47,096 bases of DNA from an uncultured Collinsella sp. (lineage in GTDB: Bacteria > Actinomycetota > Coriobacteriia > Coriobacteriales > Coriobacteriaceae), in contig CABUNB010000016.1 in assembly GCA_902492755.1 (NCBI GenBank), positions 1 to 47,096 of the forward strand. Reading direction: 5' to 3'. Made by a program: the position numbers and the translations under genes. Shown here one piece after another: positions 9,201 to 17,869 of this stretch (within the stretch, counting starts at the first letter, position 1; the number at the start of each line of letters is the position of its first letter). Below the pieces are notes generated by a model. It saw only the letters and a program-made list of their open reading frames with translations, was not told the origin of the DNA and searched no databases.

Positions 9201-10142
9201 TTAAGCCTTCAGGCTCAGGCCCATGGACTCAAGCTTGTCCTTCACTTCCTCGATCGACTTAACACCGAAGTTACGGATGTTGAGCAGATCGTTCTCCGAG
9301 AACTCAACGAGCTGACGGACCGAGTGAATGCTGGCGCGCTTAAGGCAGTTGTAAGAACGGACGGAAAGGTCCAGATCCTCGATCTGCTTGTCCAGCTCAG
9401 CGTTGTCGTTGGTGACCTCGGGAGCGAAGATCGAAGCCTCCTCCTCGACCTCGGGGGTCTCGGCAAGGTTCATAAAGGCAGCCATATGCTGGTTAATGAT
9501 ATTGGCAGCCTGGACCACGGCGTCGCGCGGGGCGATGGAGCCGTTGGTCTCGATCTCGAGGACAAGGCGGTCGTAGTCGGTGTGCTGACCGACACGGCAA
9601 GCCTCAACGAGCTTGGCGCAACGGGAAACCGGCGAGTACAGCGAGTCGACGTGGATCACACCGATGGGATCGTTGTCGCGTTTGTTGGCCTCGCCAGAAA
9701 CATAGCCGCGGCCATAGCCGATGCGCATGCTCATGGTGAGATGGCCACCCTCGGTGAGCGTAGCGATGTGCTGCTCGGGGTTGACCAGCTCAAACTCGGA
9801 CGGAATAAAGAAGTCCGCACCGGTGACCTCGCAGGGGCCGTCAACCGAAATGGTGGCGGTCGCCTCGTCGGTCGTGCCGAGAGCCCTGAAGACAAGACCC
9901 TTGACATTCAGGACGATGTCGGTGACATCCTCGACCATGTTAGGGATGGTCATGAACTCGTGCTGCGCGCCATCGATCTGAATAGCCTCGACGGCGGCAC
10001 CCTCGAGCGAGGACAGAAGAACGCGACGAAGGGAGTTACCCAGCGTATCGCCGTAGCCACGCTCGAGCGGCTCGACGGAGACACGAGCAGACGTCTCGTT
10101 GATCTCTTCGACCTGAACCTGAGGCCTAATGAATTCTGACAT
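9201..10142 (-). CDS. rpoA: RNA polymerase alpha subunit
   Basis: Alpha dimerises to nucleate RNA polymerase assembly and its C-terminal domain contacts UP elements and activators. The 313-residue product has the N-terminal assembly domain (LERGYGDTLGNSLRRVLLSSL, residues ~28-48), a short acidic linker, and the alpha-CTD (LDLSVRSYNCLKRASIHSV onward). The length is normal. The ATG at 10142 has TGGAGGT upstream. It sits between rpsD and rplQ as in most bacteria. Confidence 0.98.
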   Translation of the reverse strand: MSEFIRPQVQVEEINETSARVSVEPLERGYGDTLGNSLRRVLLSSLEGAAVEAIQIDGAQHEFMTIPNMVEDVTDIVLNVKGLVFRALGTTDEATATISVDGPCEVTGADFFIPSEFELVNPEQHIATLTEGGHLTMSMRIGYGRGYVSGEANKRDNDPIGVIHVDSLYSPVSRCAKLVEACRVGQHTDYDRLVLEIETNGSIAPRDAVVQAANIINQHMAAFMNLAETPEVEEEASIFAPEVTNDNAELDKQIEDLDLSVRSYNCLKRASIHSVRQLVEFSENDLLNIRNFGVKSIEEVKDKLESMGLSLKA

Positions 10143-10174
10143 GTATTACCTCCAGCCTCAGCAGCCCGGATGGA

Positions 10175-10771
10175 CTACTTAGAGTAGAGCTCGACGATGA
10201 GCTGCTCGTTGATATCACCGCTGATCTGCTCACGCGTCGGCAGAGCGAACACGTTACCAGACAGCTTCTCGATATCGACCTCGAGCCAGCCAGGGACCTC
10301 AAAGCGCTCGGAGGAAATCAGAGCCTCCTTGATGGGGAGGAGGTCACGGAACTTCTCGCCGACAGCGACGACGTCGCCGGCCTTGACGCGGTAGGACGGG
10401 ATGTCCACGCGCTTGCCGTTCACGGTGAAGTGACCGTGACGGACGGACTGACGAGCCTCTTTGCGGGTGCGGGCGAAGCCAAGACGGAAGACGACGTTGT
10501 CGAGGCGAGACTCAAGAATGATCATGAGGTTCTCACCGGTGACGCCGTTCATCTTACGGGCCTTGTTGAAGTAGCCGTGGAACTGCTTCTCCAGAACGCC
10601 ATAGATGAACTTGACCTTCTGCTTCTCGCGCAGCTGCATGCCGTACTCAGATTCCTTGCGACGGCGCTTGGGCTGACGGATAGATTCCTTCTTGCTGCTG
10701 TAACCGAGCTCAGCGGGATCGATCCCGAGCTGACGGCAGCGCTTAAGAACAGGAGTCCTGTCGATTGCCAT
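10175..10771 (-). CDS. rpsD: 30S ribosomal protein S4
   Basis: S4 is a primary 16S rRNA-binding protein that starts assembly of the 30S body. The 198-residue product shows the N-terminal basic region and the S4 RNA-binding domain (LDNVVFRLGFARTRKEARQ, then HGHFTVNGKRVDIPSYRVK). It lacks the N-terminal zinc cysteines found in some paralogues. In other bacteria S4 represses the alpha operon; see the leader hairpins before rpmJ. Confidence 0.97.
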   Translation of the reverse strand: MAIDRTPVLKRCRQLGIDPAELGYSSKKESIRQPKRRRKESEYGMQLREKQKVKFIYGVLEKQFHGYFNKARKMNGVTGENLMIILESRLDNVVFRLGFARTRKEARQSVRHGHFTVNGKRVDIPSYRVKAGDVVAVGEKFRDLLPIKEALISSERFEVPGWLEVDIEKLSGNVFALPTREQISGDINEQLIVELYSK

Positions 10772-10790
10772 ATTGATACGATCCTTTCAG

Positions 10791-11195
10791 TTACACGCGG
10801 CGACGCTTCTTGGGGCGGCAGCCGTTGTGCGGAATGGGGGTCTTGTCCTGGATGCTCGAGACCTCGAGGCCAGCAGCCTGGAGGGAGCGGATGGCGGTCT
10901 CACGACCGGAGCCGGGGCCCTTGACGAAGACGGAAACCTTCTTCATACCGTGCTCCATGGCCTGCTTGGCAGCAGCCTCGGCAGCCATCTGGGCAGCGAA
11001 CGGCGTGGACTTACGGGAGCCCTTGAAGCCCACCTGGCCAGCCGACTTCCAGGAAATGACGTTGCCCTGGGGATCGGTGATCGAAACGATCGTGTTGTTG
11101 AACGTAGAACGAATGTGAGCCTGGCCCACGGAAATGTTCTTACGGTCCGCGCGCTTCAGACGGGCAGCGCGAACGTTCTTCTTAGCAGTAGCCAT
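10791..11195 (-). CDS. rpsK: 30S ribosomal protein S11
   Basis: S11 forms part of the 30S platform near the E site. The 134-residue product has the expected core (GQAHIRSTFNNTIVSITD, then SRKSTPFAAQMAAEAA) and the conserved C-terminus ending in basic KKRRRV. It sits 14 bp after rpsM and 19 bp before rpsD. Confidence 0.97.
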   Translation of the reverse strand: MATAKKNVRAARLKRADRKNISVGQAHIRSTFNNTIVSITDPQGNVISWKSAGQVGFKGSRKSTPFAAQMAAEAAAKQAMEHGMKKVSVFVKGPGSGRETAIRSLQAAGLEVSSIQDKTPIPHNGCRPKKRRRV

Positions 11196-11209
11196 CTATC
11201 TAGCGCTCC

Positions 11210-11584
11210 TTATTTCTTCTTCTTAGCACCGATCTGACGCTTCGGGCCCTTGCGGGTACGAGCGTTAGTGTGGGTGCGCTGGCCGCGGACCGGGAGGCCC
11301 TTGCGGTGACGAAGGCCGCGGTTGCAGCCGATGTCCATAAGGCGCTTGACGTTCTGGTTGCGCTCACGGCGGAGGTCGCCCTCAACCATGATCTGGTTCT
11401 TGTCGATATAATCGCGGATGGCGTTAACCTCATCCTCGGTGAGGTCCTTAACGCGCGTATCCACGTTAACGTTGCACTCGACGCAAATCTTCGTCGCAGT
11501 GGTGCGGCCGATGCCGTAAATGTAGGTCAGACCGATCTCAACGCGCTTCTCACGCGGGAGGTCGACACCATTAATACGGGCCAA
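11210..11584 (-). CDS. rpsM: 30S ribosomal protein S13
   Basis: S13 sits in the 30S head and contacts the P-site tRNA and the 50S bridge. The 124-residue product begins MARINGVDLPREKRVEIGL and ends with the basic RTHTNARTRKGPKRQ tail, both typical. The start codon is TTG at 11584, not ATG, preceded by GAGAGGAG; no in-frame ATG lies close enough to replace it. Confidence 0.96.
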   Translation of the reverse strand: MARINGVDLPREKRVEIGLTYIYGIGRTTATKICVECNVNVDTRVKDLTEDEVNAIRDYIDKNQIMVEGDLRRERNQNVKRLMDIGCNRGLRHRKGLPVRGQRTHTNARTRKGPKRQIGAKKKK

Positions 11585-11598
11585 CGTAGTCTCCTCTC

Positions 11599-11712
11599 TT
11601 AACCCTGACGCTGCTTATGACGGGGGTTCTCGCAAATGACGAGGACCTTGCCATGGCGCCTAATGATTTTGCACTTATCGCACATCTTCTTGACCGAAGG
11701 ACGTACCTTCAT
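11599..11712 (-). CDS. rpmJ: 50S ribosomal protein L36
   Basis: A 37-codon gene translated by hand: MKVRPSVKKMCDKCKIIRRH and on to KQRQG. It has the zinc-binding set CxxC, Cys and His of the C+ form of L36. The ATG at 11712 has GAAAGGAAG upstream; the TAA at 11599 is 14 bp before the rpsM start. The two-cysteine-pair form implies zinc dependence; a zinc-free paralogue may exist elsewhere. Confidence 0.95.
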   Translation of the reverse strand: MKVRPSVKKMCDKCKIIRRHGKVLVICENPRHKQRQG

Positions 11713-11761
11713 CGTTCTTCCTTTCGGTAGCGCTCAAACTACTTCCCTACTATCTACTCGC

Positions 11762-11837
11762 CCAGCCGCAGGCGTTTAAAACTATGGCTGGTCTTCACAC
11801 ACAATCCGACCGTAGGTTGAGCTAAGCCTGCAGTCGG
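11762..11837 (-). promoter_or_regulatory. structured leader between infA and rpmJ
   Basis: The 150-bp gap between infA and rpmJ is long for this cluster and holds two hairpins on the transcribed strand: CCGAC...GTCGG with an inner AGG/CCT pair (11806-11837) and CCAGCC...GGCTGG (11762-11791). This is the place where an alpha-operon control site (for S4 in other bacteria) would lie. No clear T-run terminator or promoter hexamers are visible. Confidence 0.4.
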
Positions 11838-11862
11838 AAATGGAGTGCGTGTATACGTGCCG

Positions 11863-12087
11863 CTATTTGTAGCGATAGGTGATGCGGCCGCGGGTCAGGT
11901 CGTACGGGGAAAGCTCCACGACAACCCTGTCACCGGGGAGAATACGGATGTAATTCATTCGGATCTTGCCAGAAATGTTGCACAGAACCGAATGACCGTT
12001 CTCGAGCTCGACCTTAAACATGGCGTTGGGCAACGGTTCCTTTACCGTACCCTCGAGCTCAATTGCGTCTTCCTTCTTCACAAGCAA
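11863..12087 (-). CDS. infA: translation initiation factor IF-1
   Basis: IF-1 binds the 30S A site during initiation. The product is one OB-fold: KKEDAIELEGTVKEPLPNAM, then VELENGHSVLCNISGKIRMN and the C-terminal ITYRYK. I place the start at TTG 12087 (74 residues), which has AGAAAGA close upstream; a GTG at 12081 would give 72 residues, the usual length, and is a real alternative. It follows map by 98 bp. Confidence 0.95.
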   Translation of the reverse strand: MLVKKEDAIELEGTVKEPLPNAMFKVELENGHSVLCNISGKIRMNYIRILPGDRVVVELSPYDLTRGRITYRYK

Positions 12088-12185
12088 TCATCTTTCTCTA
12101 GAAAACGACAGCGATTGAGTATTCTACAACACGTATGCACGCATCGTAATAACTTCGTAATGGCTCCACAACTAAGTGGAACTTG

Positions 12186-12974
12186 TTACATTTCTCCGCC
12201 TTGGAGCGAACACCAAGCACCTTGGGCATCCGTGGTCAGAATCACCGGACCGTCATTGGTAATGGCGACGGTGTTCTCGTAGTGCGCGGCGGGCAGGTGG
12301 TCGTTGGTCGTAACAATCCAACCGTCGGAGCCCGTGCTCACATGGTTGGAACCCATCGTAACCATCGGCTCGATGGCAATGACCATGCCGGCCTGGAGGC
12401 GAACGCCCCTCCCCTTCTTTCCGTAGTTAGGAACGTTGGGGTCCTCGTGCATCACGCGGCCAATGCCATGGCCAACATAATCACGAAGCACGCCGTAACC
12501 GTGAGACTCGGCGAGGGACTGAACGGCATAACCGACGTCCCCGATATGGTTACCGGGAACAGCCTGCTCGATGGCAGCCTTAAGGCAATCGCGCGTGACC
12601 TCGCACAAAGCCTTGGCTTCGGGCGTGGGGGTGCCGACGAAAAACGTCCATGCGTTATCGCCGACCCAACCGTCGACAACGGCTCCCGTATCGATGGAGA
12701 TGATATCGCCATCGCGCAGGATCATGTCAGGGTTGGGAATACCGTGGACCACGGCATCGTTGATCGATGCGCAAATGGTCCCCGGGAACCCGCCGTAACC
12801 CTTAAAGGCAGGGGTGCCGCCATGCATGCGGATAATCTGCTCCGCGAGCTGATCGAGCTCAAAAGTCGAAACGCCGGGGCGCACCATGGCTCCAACGTGG
12901 CGGAGCGCCATCTTAGATAGCGCTCCTGCCTTCTTCATCTGCTCGATTTGCGTTGCAGACTTAATCTTGATCAT
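12186..12974 (-). CDS. map: type I methionine aminopeptidase
   Basis: Removes the N-terminal Met from new proteins. The 262-residue product has the metal ligands of the pita-bread fold: SIDTGAVVDGWVGDNAWTF (two Asp), YVGHGIGRVMHEDP (His), IAIEPMV (Glu) and a late Glu (HYENTVAIT). The length is that of type Ia enzymes without an N-terminal extension. The ATG overlaps the adk stop (ATGA), so the two are translationally coupled. Confidence 0.97.
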   Translation of the reverse strand: MIKIKSATQIEQMKKAGALSKMALRHVGAMVRPGVSTFELDQLAEQIIRMHGGTPAFKGYGGFPGTICASINDAVVHGIPNPDMILRDGDIISIDTGAVVDGWVGDNAWTFFVGTPTPEAKALCEVTRDCLKAAIEQAVPGNHIGDVGYAVQSLAESHGYGVLRDYVGHGIGRVMHEDPNVPNYGKKGRGVRLQAGMVIAIEPMVTMGSNHVSTGSDGWIVTTNDHLPAAHYENTVAITNDGPVILTTDAQGAWCSLQGGEM

Positions 12975-13597
12975 AGACCGAGAGCCTCTTTGACATCCCC
13001 GTACACGGTCTCGCGAGCCTGGTCACCGTTGACCGACTTGAGCAGACCCTGGCCACGATAGTAGTCGACGAGCGGGCTCGTGGACTTCTCGTAGACGTCG
13101 AGACGGTTCTTGATGGTCTCGGGCTTGTCGTCGTCGCGCTGATACATCTCGCCTGCGCACTTGGGGCAGGTGGCATCGGCAGCGGTGCCGGTGTAACCGC
13201 AGGCGCGGCAGGTGCGACGCGAAGACAGACGATCGATAATGACCTCGGGGGCCACATCGACCAGAAGGGCACAGTCGATCTCGCGACCCATGGCGGAAAG
13301 CTCGGAATCGAGCGTCACAGCCTGGGCGGTGTTGCGCGGGAAGCCGTCGAGGATGAAGCCCTGCTGGGCGTCATCGGCGGCAAGGCGCTCCTTGACAAGG
13401 TCGATCACGAGCTGGTCGGGAACGAGCTCGCCAGCGTCCATGTACTTCTTAGCCTGAATACCAAGCTCGGTGCCACCCTTGACGGCAGCACGCAGCAGGT
13501 CGCCCGTGGAAATATGGGCGACGCCAAACTCGGCGACGAGCTCCTGTGCGACGGTGCCCTTACCGGCACCCGGAGCTCCGAGCAATACGAGGTTCAT
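12971..13597 (-). CDS. adk: adenylate kinase
   Basis: Interconverts ATP + AMP and 2 ADP. The 208-residue product has the P-loop GAPGAGKGT (residues 7-15), the AMP-binding STGDLLR region, and a LID domain with four cysteines in two CxxC pairs (CRACGYTG, CPKCAGE), the zinc-binding long-form LID. The ATG at 13597 has GGAGG seven bases upstream; a TTG two codons earlier is not favoured. It overlaps map by four bases. Confidence 0.97.
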   Translation of the reverse strand: MNLVLLGAPGAGKGTVAQELVAEFGVAHISTGDLLRAAVKGGTELGIQAKKYMDAGELVPDQLVIDLVKERLAADDAQQGFILDGFPRNTAQAVTLDSELSAMGREIDCALLVDVAPEVIIDRLSSRRTCRACGYTGTAADATCPKCAGEMYQRDDDKPETIKNRLDVYEKSTSPLVDYYRGQGLLKSVNGDQARETVYGDVKEALGL

Positions 13598-13615
13598 GAG
13601 CAATCCTCCTCTAGC

Positions 13616-14902
13616 CTATTTAAAGAATCCATCGTAATCATACATCTTGATCTGGCCTTCGAGCTTATCGACCGTGTCGAGCACGACGCCGACCATGATG
13701 AGGATGGACGTGCCGCCAAATGCCTGGATCAGCTGGTTACCCGTGAAGGAGAAGATGATCGAAGGCACGATGGCGATGAGCGCCAAAAAGACAGCGCTGG
13801 GAAGCGTGATCTTGTTGAGCGCGTTCTTGATGTAGGCCGCGGTAGCCCTACCCGGACGCACGCCCGGAATAAAGCCGCCCTGCTTCTTAAGGTTGTCGGC
13901 CGTGTCATCGGGGTTGAACACCATGGAGGTGTAGAAGTACGCGAAGAACACGATGAGGACAACGTTAAGCACCCAGTTGAGCCAGCCGCGCGAAAGCGCA
14001 GAGGCAACTGCCTGGATCCAGCCGATGCCGGGGAAGAACACGGCAATCTGAGCCGGGAAGTACAGCAGCGCCGAAGCGAAGATGATCGGCACGACACCCG
14101 CGGTGTTGACCTTGATGGGCAGGTAGGTGGTCTGGCCACCCATCATGCGACGGCCCACGACGCGCTTAGCGTAGGAGACCGGGATGCGGCGCTGGCCGCG
14201 CTCAAGGAAAACAATCAACGGAATAACCAGCAGGATGATGGCGCAGATGATCACCATGGTGATGATGCCACCGGCATTGCCCTCGGTGCTGGAGAAGATA
14301 GCCTGCGGCAGACCGGCCATGATGTTCGCAAAGATAATCAGCGACATGCCATTGCCGATACCGCGCTGGGTGATGAGCTCACCAATCCACATGATCAGCA
14401 TGGCGCCCGCGGTGAGCGTACCGACGATCATGAGGTCGAAGATGATCTCGGGAGCGCCGGCGCCATTGAAGCTGATGCCGAAGCTCTTAAAGAGGAAGAG
14501 GTAACCCACGGAGTTGAGGATTGCCAGAGCCAGGGTGAGGTAACGCGAATACTGCGTAATCTTGGTCTGACCGACCTCGCCCTCGCGGGCAAGCTCATGC
14601 AGGGAAGGCACGACGGCCTGGAGCATCTGGAGGATGATCGAGCTGGTGATGTAAGGCATGATGCCCAGCGAAAACACCGACACATAGCTCAACGCGCCGC
14701 CAGAGAAAAGATTCAGGAGGGCCATAGCACCTGCGGCGACCGAATTGTTATCGGTCGAGAAAAGGCCCAGCATCCCCTGGAAGGGAATGCCGGGCACAGG
14801 AACGTGCGCACCAATGCGGTACACGACGAGCATAGCTATGGTAAAAAGAATCTTTTCGCGCAATTCTTTGATGCGGAAAGCATTCTTAAGACCATTTAGC
14901 AC
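13616..14902 (-). CDS. secY: protein translocase subunit SecY
   Basis: Core channel of the Sec translocon. The 428-residue product is strongly hydrophobic with ten predicted membrane helices; VYRIGAHVPVPGI lies after helix 1 and the conserved cytoplasmic loops GQRRIPVSYAKR and the FFAYFYTSMVFNPDD region are present. The start is GTG at 14902, overlapping the TAA of rplO, which suggests coupled translation. It precedes adk by 18 bp. Confidence 0.98.
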   Translation of the reverse strand: MLNGLKNAFRIKELREKILFTIAMLVVYRIGAHVPVPGIPFQGMLGLFSTDNNSVAAGAMALLNLFSGGALSYVSVFSLGIMPYITSSIILQMLQAVVPSLHELAREGEVGQTKITQYSRYLTLALAILNSVGYLFLFKSFGISFNGAGAPEIIFDLMIVGTLTAGAMLIMWIGELITQRGIGNGMSLIIFANIMAGLPQAIFSSTEGNAGGIITMVIICAIILLVIPLIVFLERGQRRIPVSYAKRVVGRRMMGGQTTYLPIKVNTAGVVPIIFASALLYFPAQIAVFFPGIGWIQAVASALSRGWLNWVLNVVLIVFFAYFYTSMVFNPDDTADNLKKQGGFIPGVRPGRATAAYIKNALNKITLPSAVFLALIAIVPSIIFSFTGNQLIQAFGGTSILIMVGVVLDTVDKLEGQIKMYDYDGFFK

Positions 14903-15345
14903 GGCAGCTCGACCTTTCCGCCGGCGGCCTCGATCTTGGCCTGCGCAGAAGCGCTGACCTTGTCGACCTTGACCGTGAACTTCTTGGTGAGCTCACCATT
15001 GCCGAGCACCTTGACGGGCTCGAACTCGCTCTTGGTGATGCGAGCGGCCTTAAGAGCGGCACCGTCGATCACAGCGCCGTCCTCGAACTTGCGCTCGAGA
15101 CGCTCAACGTTAACAGCGGTGTACTCGATACGACGGGGGTTGCGGAAGCCCGGAAGCTTGGGCAGGCGCATGGCCAGCGGAGTCTGGCCACCCTCGAAGC
15201 CGGCACCCTTGGTGCCGCCAGAGCGGGAACCCTGGCCCTTCTGACCGCGGCCAGAAGTGGTGCCGTGACCCGAAGAATTGCCACGGCCGACGCGCTTGCG
15301 GTTCTTGGTGGAACCGGGCGCGGGAGTAAGATCGTGAAGCTGCAT
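14896..15345 (-). CDS. rplO: 50S ribosomal protein L15
   Basis: L15 is a late 50S assembly protein. The 149-residue product has the Gly/Arg-rich N-terminal extension (GRGNSSGHGTTSGRGQKGQG) that threads into 23S rRNA, followed by the globular domain GFEGGQTPLAMRLPKLPGF. It overlaps the secY start and lies 3 bp after rpmD. Confidence 0.97.
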   Translation of the reverse strand: MQLHDLTPAPGSTKNRKRVGRGNSSGHGTTSGRGQKGQGSRSGGTKGAGFEGGQTPLAMRLPKLPGFRNPRRIEYTAVNVERLERKFEDGAVIDGAALKAARITKSEFEPVKVLGNGELTKKFTVKVDKVSASAQAKIEAAGGKVELPC

Positions 15346-15348
15346 TTG

Positions 15349-15531
15349 CTACTCCTCTACAATCTCGACAAGGTGCTTGACCTTGAAGATCATGCCGCGG
15401 ACGGACTCGTTGTCAGCAATCTCGCGAACCTCGCGGATCCTGTGGAGACCGAGGGCACGGACAGTACGGACCTGGTCCTGCTTGCAACCGTTGGTGCTGC
15501 GGACCTGCTTGATCTTGATGGTGTCAGCCAT
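15349..15531 (-). CDS. rpmD: 50S ribosomal protein L30
   Basis: The 60-residue product matches L30 along its length: IKIKQVRSTNGCKQDQVRT, then LGLHRIREVREIADNESVRG. It is packed between rpsE and rplO with gaps of 2-3 bp. Confidence 0.96.
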   Translation of the reverse strand: MADTIKIKQVRSTNGCKQDQVRTVRALGLHRIREVREIADNESVRGMIFKVKHLVEIVEE

Positions 15532-15533
15532 GC

Positions 15534-16058
15534 TTAGTTCTCCTTACCGACGAACATCTCAGAGACCGTCAGGCCACGGCGAGCCGCGACGTCCTCAGGG
15601 CTGGAGAGCTCCTTGAGGCCCTCGACGGCAGCCTTGATGATGTTGAGGCCGTTGTCGGTACCGAGGGACTTGGACAGGACGTTCTTGATGCCAGCAAGCT
15701 CAAAGAGGGGACGCACAGCGCCGCCGGCGATAACGCCGGTACCCTCGACAGCGGGCTTGATGATGATGCGGCCGGCACCAAAGTGGCCGAGAACCTCGTG
15801 CGGGATGGTGCCCTGCTCGGTCACCGGCACGTGGAACATGTTCTTCTTGGCATCGAGAGATGCCTTGGAGATGGCCATGGGCACCTCAGCGGACTTGCCC
15901 ATGCCAACGCCGACGTTGCCCTTGCCGTCGCCAACGACGACGAGAGCGACGAGGCTCATGCGACGACCACCCTTGACGGTCTTCGACACGCGGTTGATGT
16001 AAACGACGCGCTCCTCGAACTCGGAGGCCTCGCGCTGCTGCTTCTGATTACGAGCCAT
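15534..16058 (-). CDS. rpsE: 30S ribosomal protein S5
   Basis: S5 contributes to decoding fidelity and mRNA unwinding at the entry channel. The 174-residue product has the N-terminal double-stranded-RNA-binding part (EERVVYINRVSKTVKGGRRM) and the C-terminal S5 domain (GTGVIAGGAVRPLFELAGI). The length is normal. Confidence 0.97.
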   Translation of the reverse strand: MARNQKQQREASEFEERVVYINRVSKTVKGGRRMSLVALVVVGDGKGNVGVGMGKSAEVPMAISKASLDAKKNMFHVPVTEQGTIPHEVLGHFGAGRIIIKPAVEGTGVIAGGAVRPLFELAGIKNVLSKSLGTDNGLNIIKAAVEGLKELSSPEDVAARRGLTVSEMFVGKEN

Positions 16059-16072
16059 GTGCTACATACCTC

Positions 16073-16441
16073 CTAGAACTCGAGACCGGCGGCACGAGCG
16101 CCGTCGGCGAGGGCCTTGACGCGGCCATGGTAGATACGGCCACCGCGATCGAAGGCGACCTTGGTGATGCCGGCCTCGATGGCGCGCTTGCCAACGAGCT
16201 GACCGACCTTCTCCGCAGCCTCCTTGTTCGAGGTGTGGGTGCCCTTGAACTCGGCCTCGAGGGTCGAGGCAGAGACGAGCGTCAGGCTGGAGCCCTTGCT
16301 GTCGTCGATGATCTGGGCATAGATGTTGGCGTTAGTACGGGTCACGCGAAGACGCGGACGCTCGGAGGTACCCGAGACCTTGCCGCGAACACGACGCTGA
16401 CGACGCTTGAGGCCTTCCAGCTTCGCCTTATGCTTGTTCAT
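16073..16441 (-). CDS. rplR: 50S ribosomal protein L18
   Basis: L18 binds 5S rRNA in the central protuberance. The 122-residue product has the basic N-terminus (RRQRRVRGKVSGTSERPRL), the IYAQIIDD strand and the C-terminal FDRGGRIYHGRVKALADGAR motif. An 8-bp hairpin precedes its ribosome site. Confidence 0.97.
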   Translation of the reverse strand: MNKHKAKLEGLKRRQRRVRGKVSGTSERPRLRVTRTNANIYAQIIDDSKGSSLTLVSASTLEAEFKGTHTSNKEAAEKVGQLVGKRAIEAGITKVAFDRGGRIYHGRVKALADGARAAGLEF

Positions 16442-16469
16442 ACGTAAACTCCTAAAAAGGTTGATCTTG

Positions 16470-16491
16470 CCAGCACCTGACGGGGTGCTGG
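16470..16491 (-). other. intra-operon hairpin between rplF and rplR
   Basis: CCAGCACC (16470-16477) pairs with GGTGCTGG (16484-16491). It lies about 28 bases before the rplR start on the transcribed strand and lacks a T run, so it is more likely a processing or attenuation element than a terminator. Confidence 0.4.
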
Positions 16492-16516
16492 TCTTATGCG
16501 AGTGAGTCGGTTACGA

Positions 16517-17053
16517 CTACTTGGCGGCCTTACCCAGCTTGCGGCGGATGTGCTCGCCAACGTAGTGGATACCCTTGCCCTTGTAAGGCTCGGGAGGACG
16601 ATGGCCGCGGATCTCAGCGGCGATCTGACCGACCTGCTGCTTGTTGATACCCTTGACGTTCACGTGGGTGTTGTCGGGAACCTCGAAGGTGATGCCCTCG
16701 GGAGCCTCGACGATCACGGGGTGCGAGAAGCCCAGGGAGAACTCGAGGTTCTTGCCCTTCTGCTGCACGCGGTAACCGACGCCGGCGAGCTCGAGCTTCT
16801 TCTCGAAGCCCTCGGAAACGCCAACAACCATGTTGTGGATGAGGGCGCGGGTGAGGCCGTGGCGGGCACGGGTCTCACGCTCGTCGTCGGGACGGGAAAC
16901 GGTGAGGACGTTGTCCTCGACGTTGATAGCGAGCTTCTCAAAGACATCGAGCTCGAGCTGGCCCTTGGGGCCCTTGACGACAACGTTGTTGCCGTTGACT
17001 GCCACTTCGACTCCGGCGGGAATCTGGACAGGCTTATTACCGATACGAGACAC
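16517..17053 (-). CDS. rplF: 50S ribosomal protein L6
   Basis: L6 lies near the GTPase-associated centre. The 178-residue product has the two duplicated alpha/beta domains, starting SRIGNKPVQIPAGVEV and ending with the signature PEPYKGKGIHYVGEHIRRK. Length is normal. Confidence 0.97.
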   Translation of the reverse strand: MSRIGNKPVQIPAGVEVAVNGNNVVVKGPKGQLELDVFEKLAINVEDNVLTVSRPDDERETRARHGLTRALIHNMVVGVSEGFEKKLELAGVGYRVQQKGKNLEFSLGFSHPVIVEAPEGITFEVPDNTHVNVKGINKQQVGQIAAEIRGHRPPEPYKGKGIHYVGEHIRRKLGKAAK

Positions 17054-17086
17054 GGTGATCTCCTTTCCTTCTACCTACCGAGCGAA

Positions 17087-17485
17087 TTACCAGACGTAAG
17101 CGATGATCTCGCCGCCGACGTTGTGCTTGCGAGCATCGCGGTCGGTCATGACGCCATGGCTGGTGGAAATAATGGCGGTACCAAGGCCACCGCGGACGCG
17201 GGGCATGTCGGCAACGCCGGTGTACTTACGCAGGCCCGGCTTGGAAATGCGGCGGATGCCGTTGATGACCTTAGCCTTCTTGGGACCATACTTAAGCGTG
17301 ATGTGCAGAGTCTTCTGGGGAACGGTGTCCTCGACATCGTAGCCCTCGATGTAGCCCTCCTCGTGCAGAACACGAGCGATCTCGACGAGCTTCTTGCTGC
17401 TCGGCATGGAGACCGTGGCCTTGTTCACAGAGTTAGCGTTACGGATGCGCGTAAGCATATCTGCGATCGGGTCTGTAAGGTTCAT
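17087..17485 (-). CDS. rpsH: 30S ribosomal protein S8
   Basis: S8 binds helix 21 of 16S rRNA and, in E. coli, represses the spc operon. The 132-residue product begins TDPIADMLTRIRNANSV and ends with the motif GLGTAIISTSHGVMTDRDAR. A 119-bp gap separates it from rpsN upstream; only a weak stem (CTTTGCCG with CGGCGAAG) is visible there. Confidence 0.97.
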   Translation of the reverse strand: MNLTDPIADMLTRIRNANSVNKATVSMPSSKKLVEIARVLHEEGYIEGYDVEDTVPQKTLHITLKYGPKKAKVINGIRRISKPGLRKYTGVADMPRVRGGLGTAIISTSHGVMTDRDARKHNVGGEIIAYVW

Positions 17486-17604
17486 ACAGATTCTCCTTCG
17501 TTCTTGATGAACACGTGCTCTTGGTTCTTCGCCGCCCTTAACGGCAAAGCCTAACTAGCGCGTTTTCCCTGTTCCAAACTGATGCTTGAAACGCTGGTAG
17601 TGAC

Positions 17605-17790
17605 TTACCAGCTGGCCTTCTTAACGCCGGGAAGCTCGCCCTTGAGTGCAAGCTCGCGGAAGCAGACACGGCACAGGCCGAACTTGCGGTACACAGAGTG
17701 CGGACGGCCGCAGCGCTGGCAGCGCGTGTACTCACGAGTAGAGAACTTCTGCTTGCGATTGCACTTGACGATCATCGATGTCTTAGCCAC
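17605..17790 (-). CDS. rpsN: 30S ribosomal protein S14, zinc-binding type
   Basis: The 61-residue product is the short type Z S14: MAKTSMIVKCNRKQ, then CQRCGRPHSVYRKFGLCRVC with four zinc cysteines. Type Z is usual in Coriobacteriia and Firmicutes operons. It lies between rplE and rpsH. Confidence 0.97.
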   Translation of the reverse strand: MAKTSMIVKCNRKQKFSTREYTRCQRCGRPHSVYRKFGLCRVCFRELALKGELPGVKKASW

Positions 17791-17869
17791 TTATATCCTC
17801 CTCACATAGAGTATTGTTCGCCCCAAACGCCGCCCCCTTGTGGGAACGGCGCTTATAGGGCAGGTGAAC

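Noticed and set aside
8688..10139. A 483-codon rightward frame opposite rplQ and rpoA
   Set aside because: Same reason: it is the complement of two certain genes and has no start signal.
13514..14899. A 461-codon rightward frame opposite secY and the adk start
   Set aside because: Its composition (His/Asp/Arg-rich, no hydrophobic core) is that of an antisense shadow; secY is certain.
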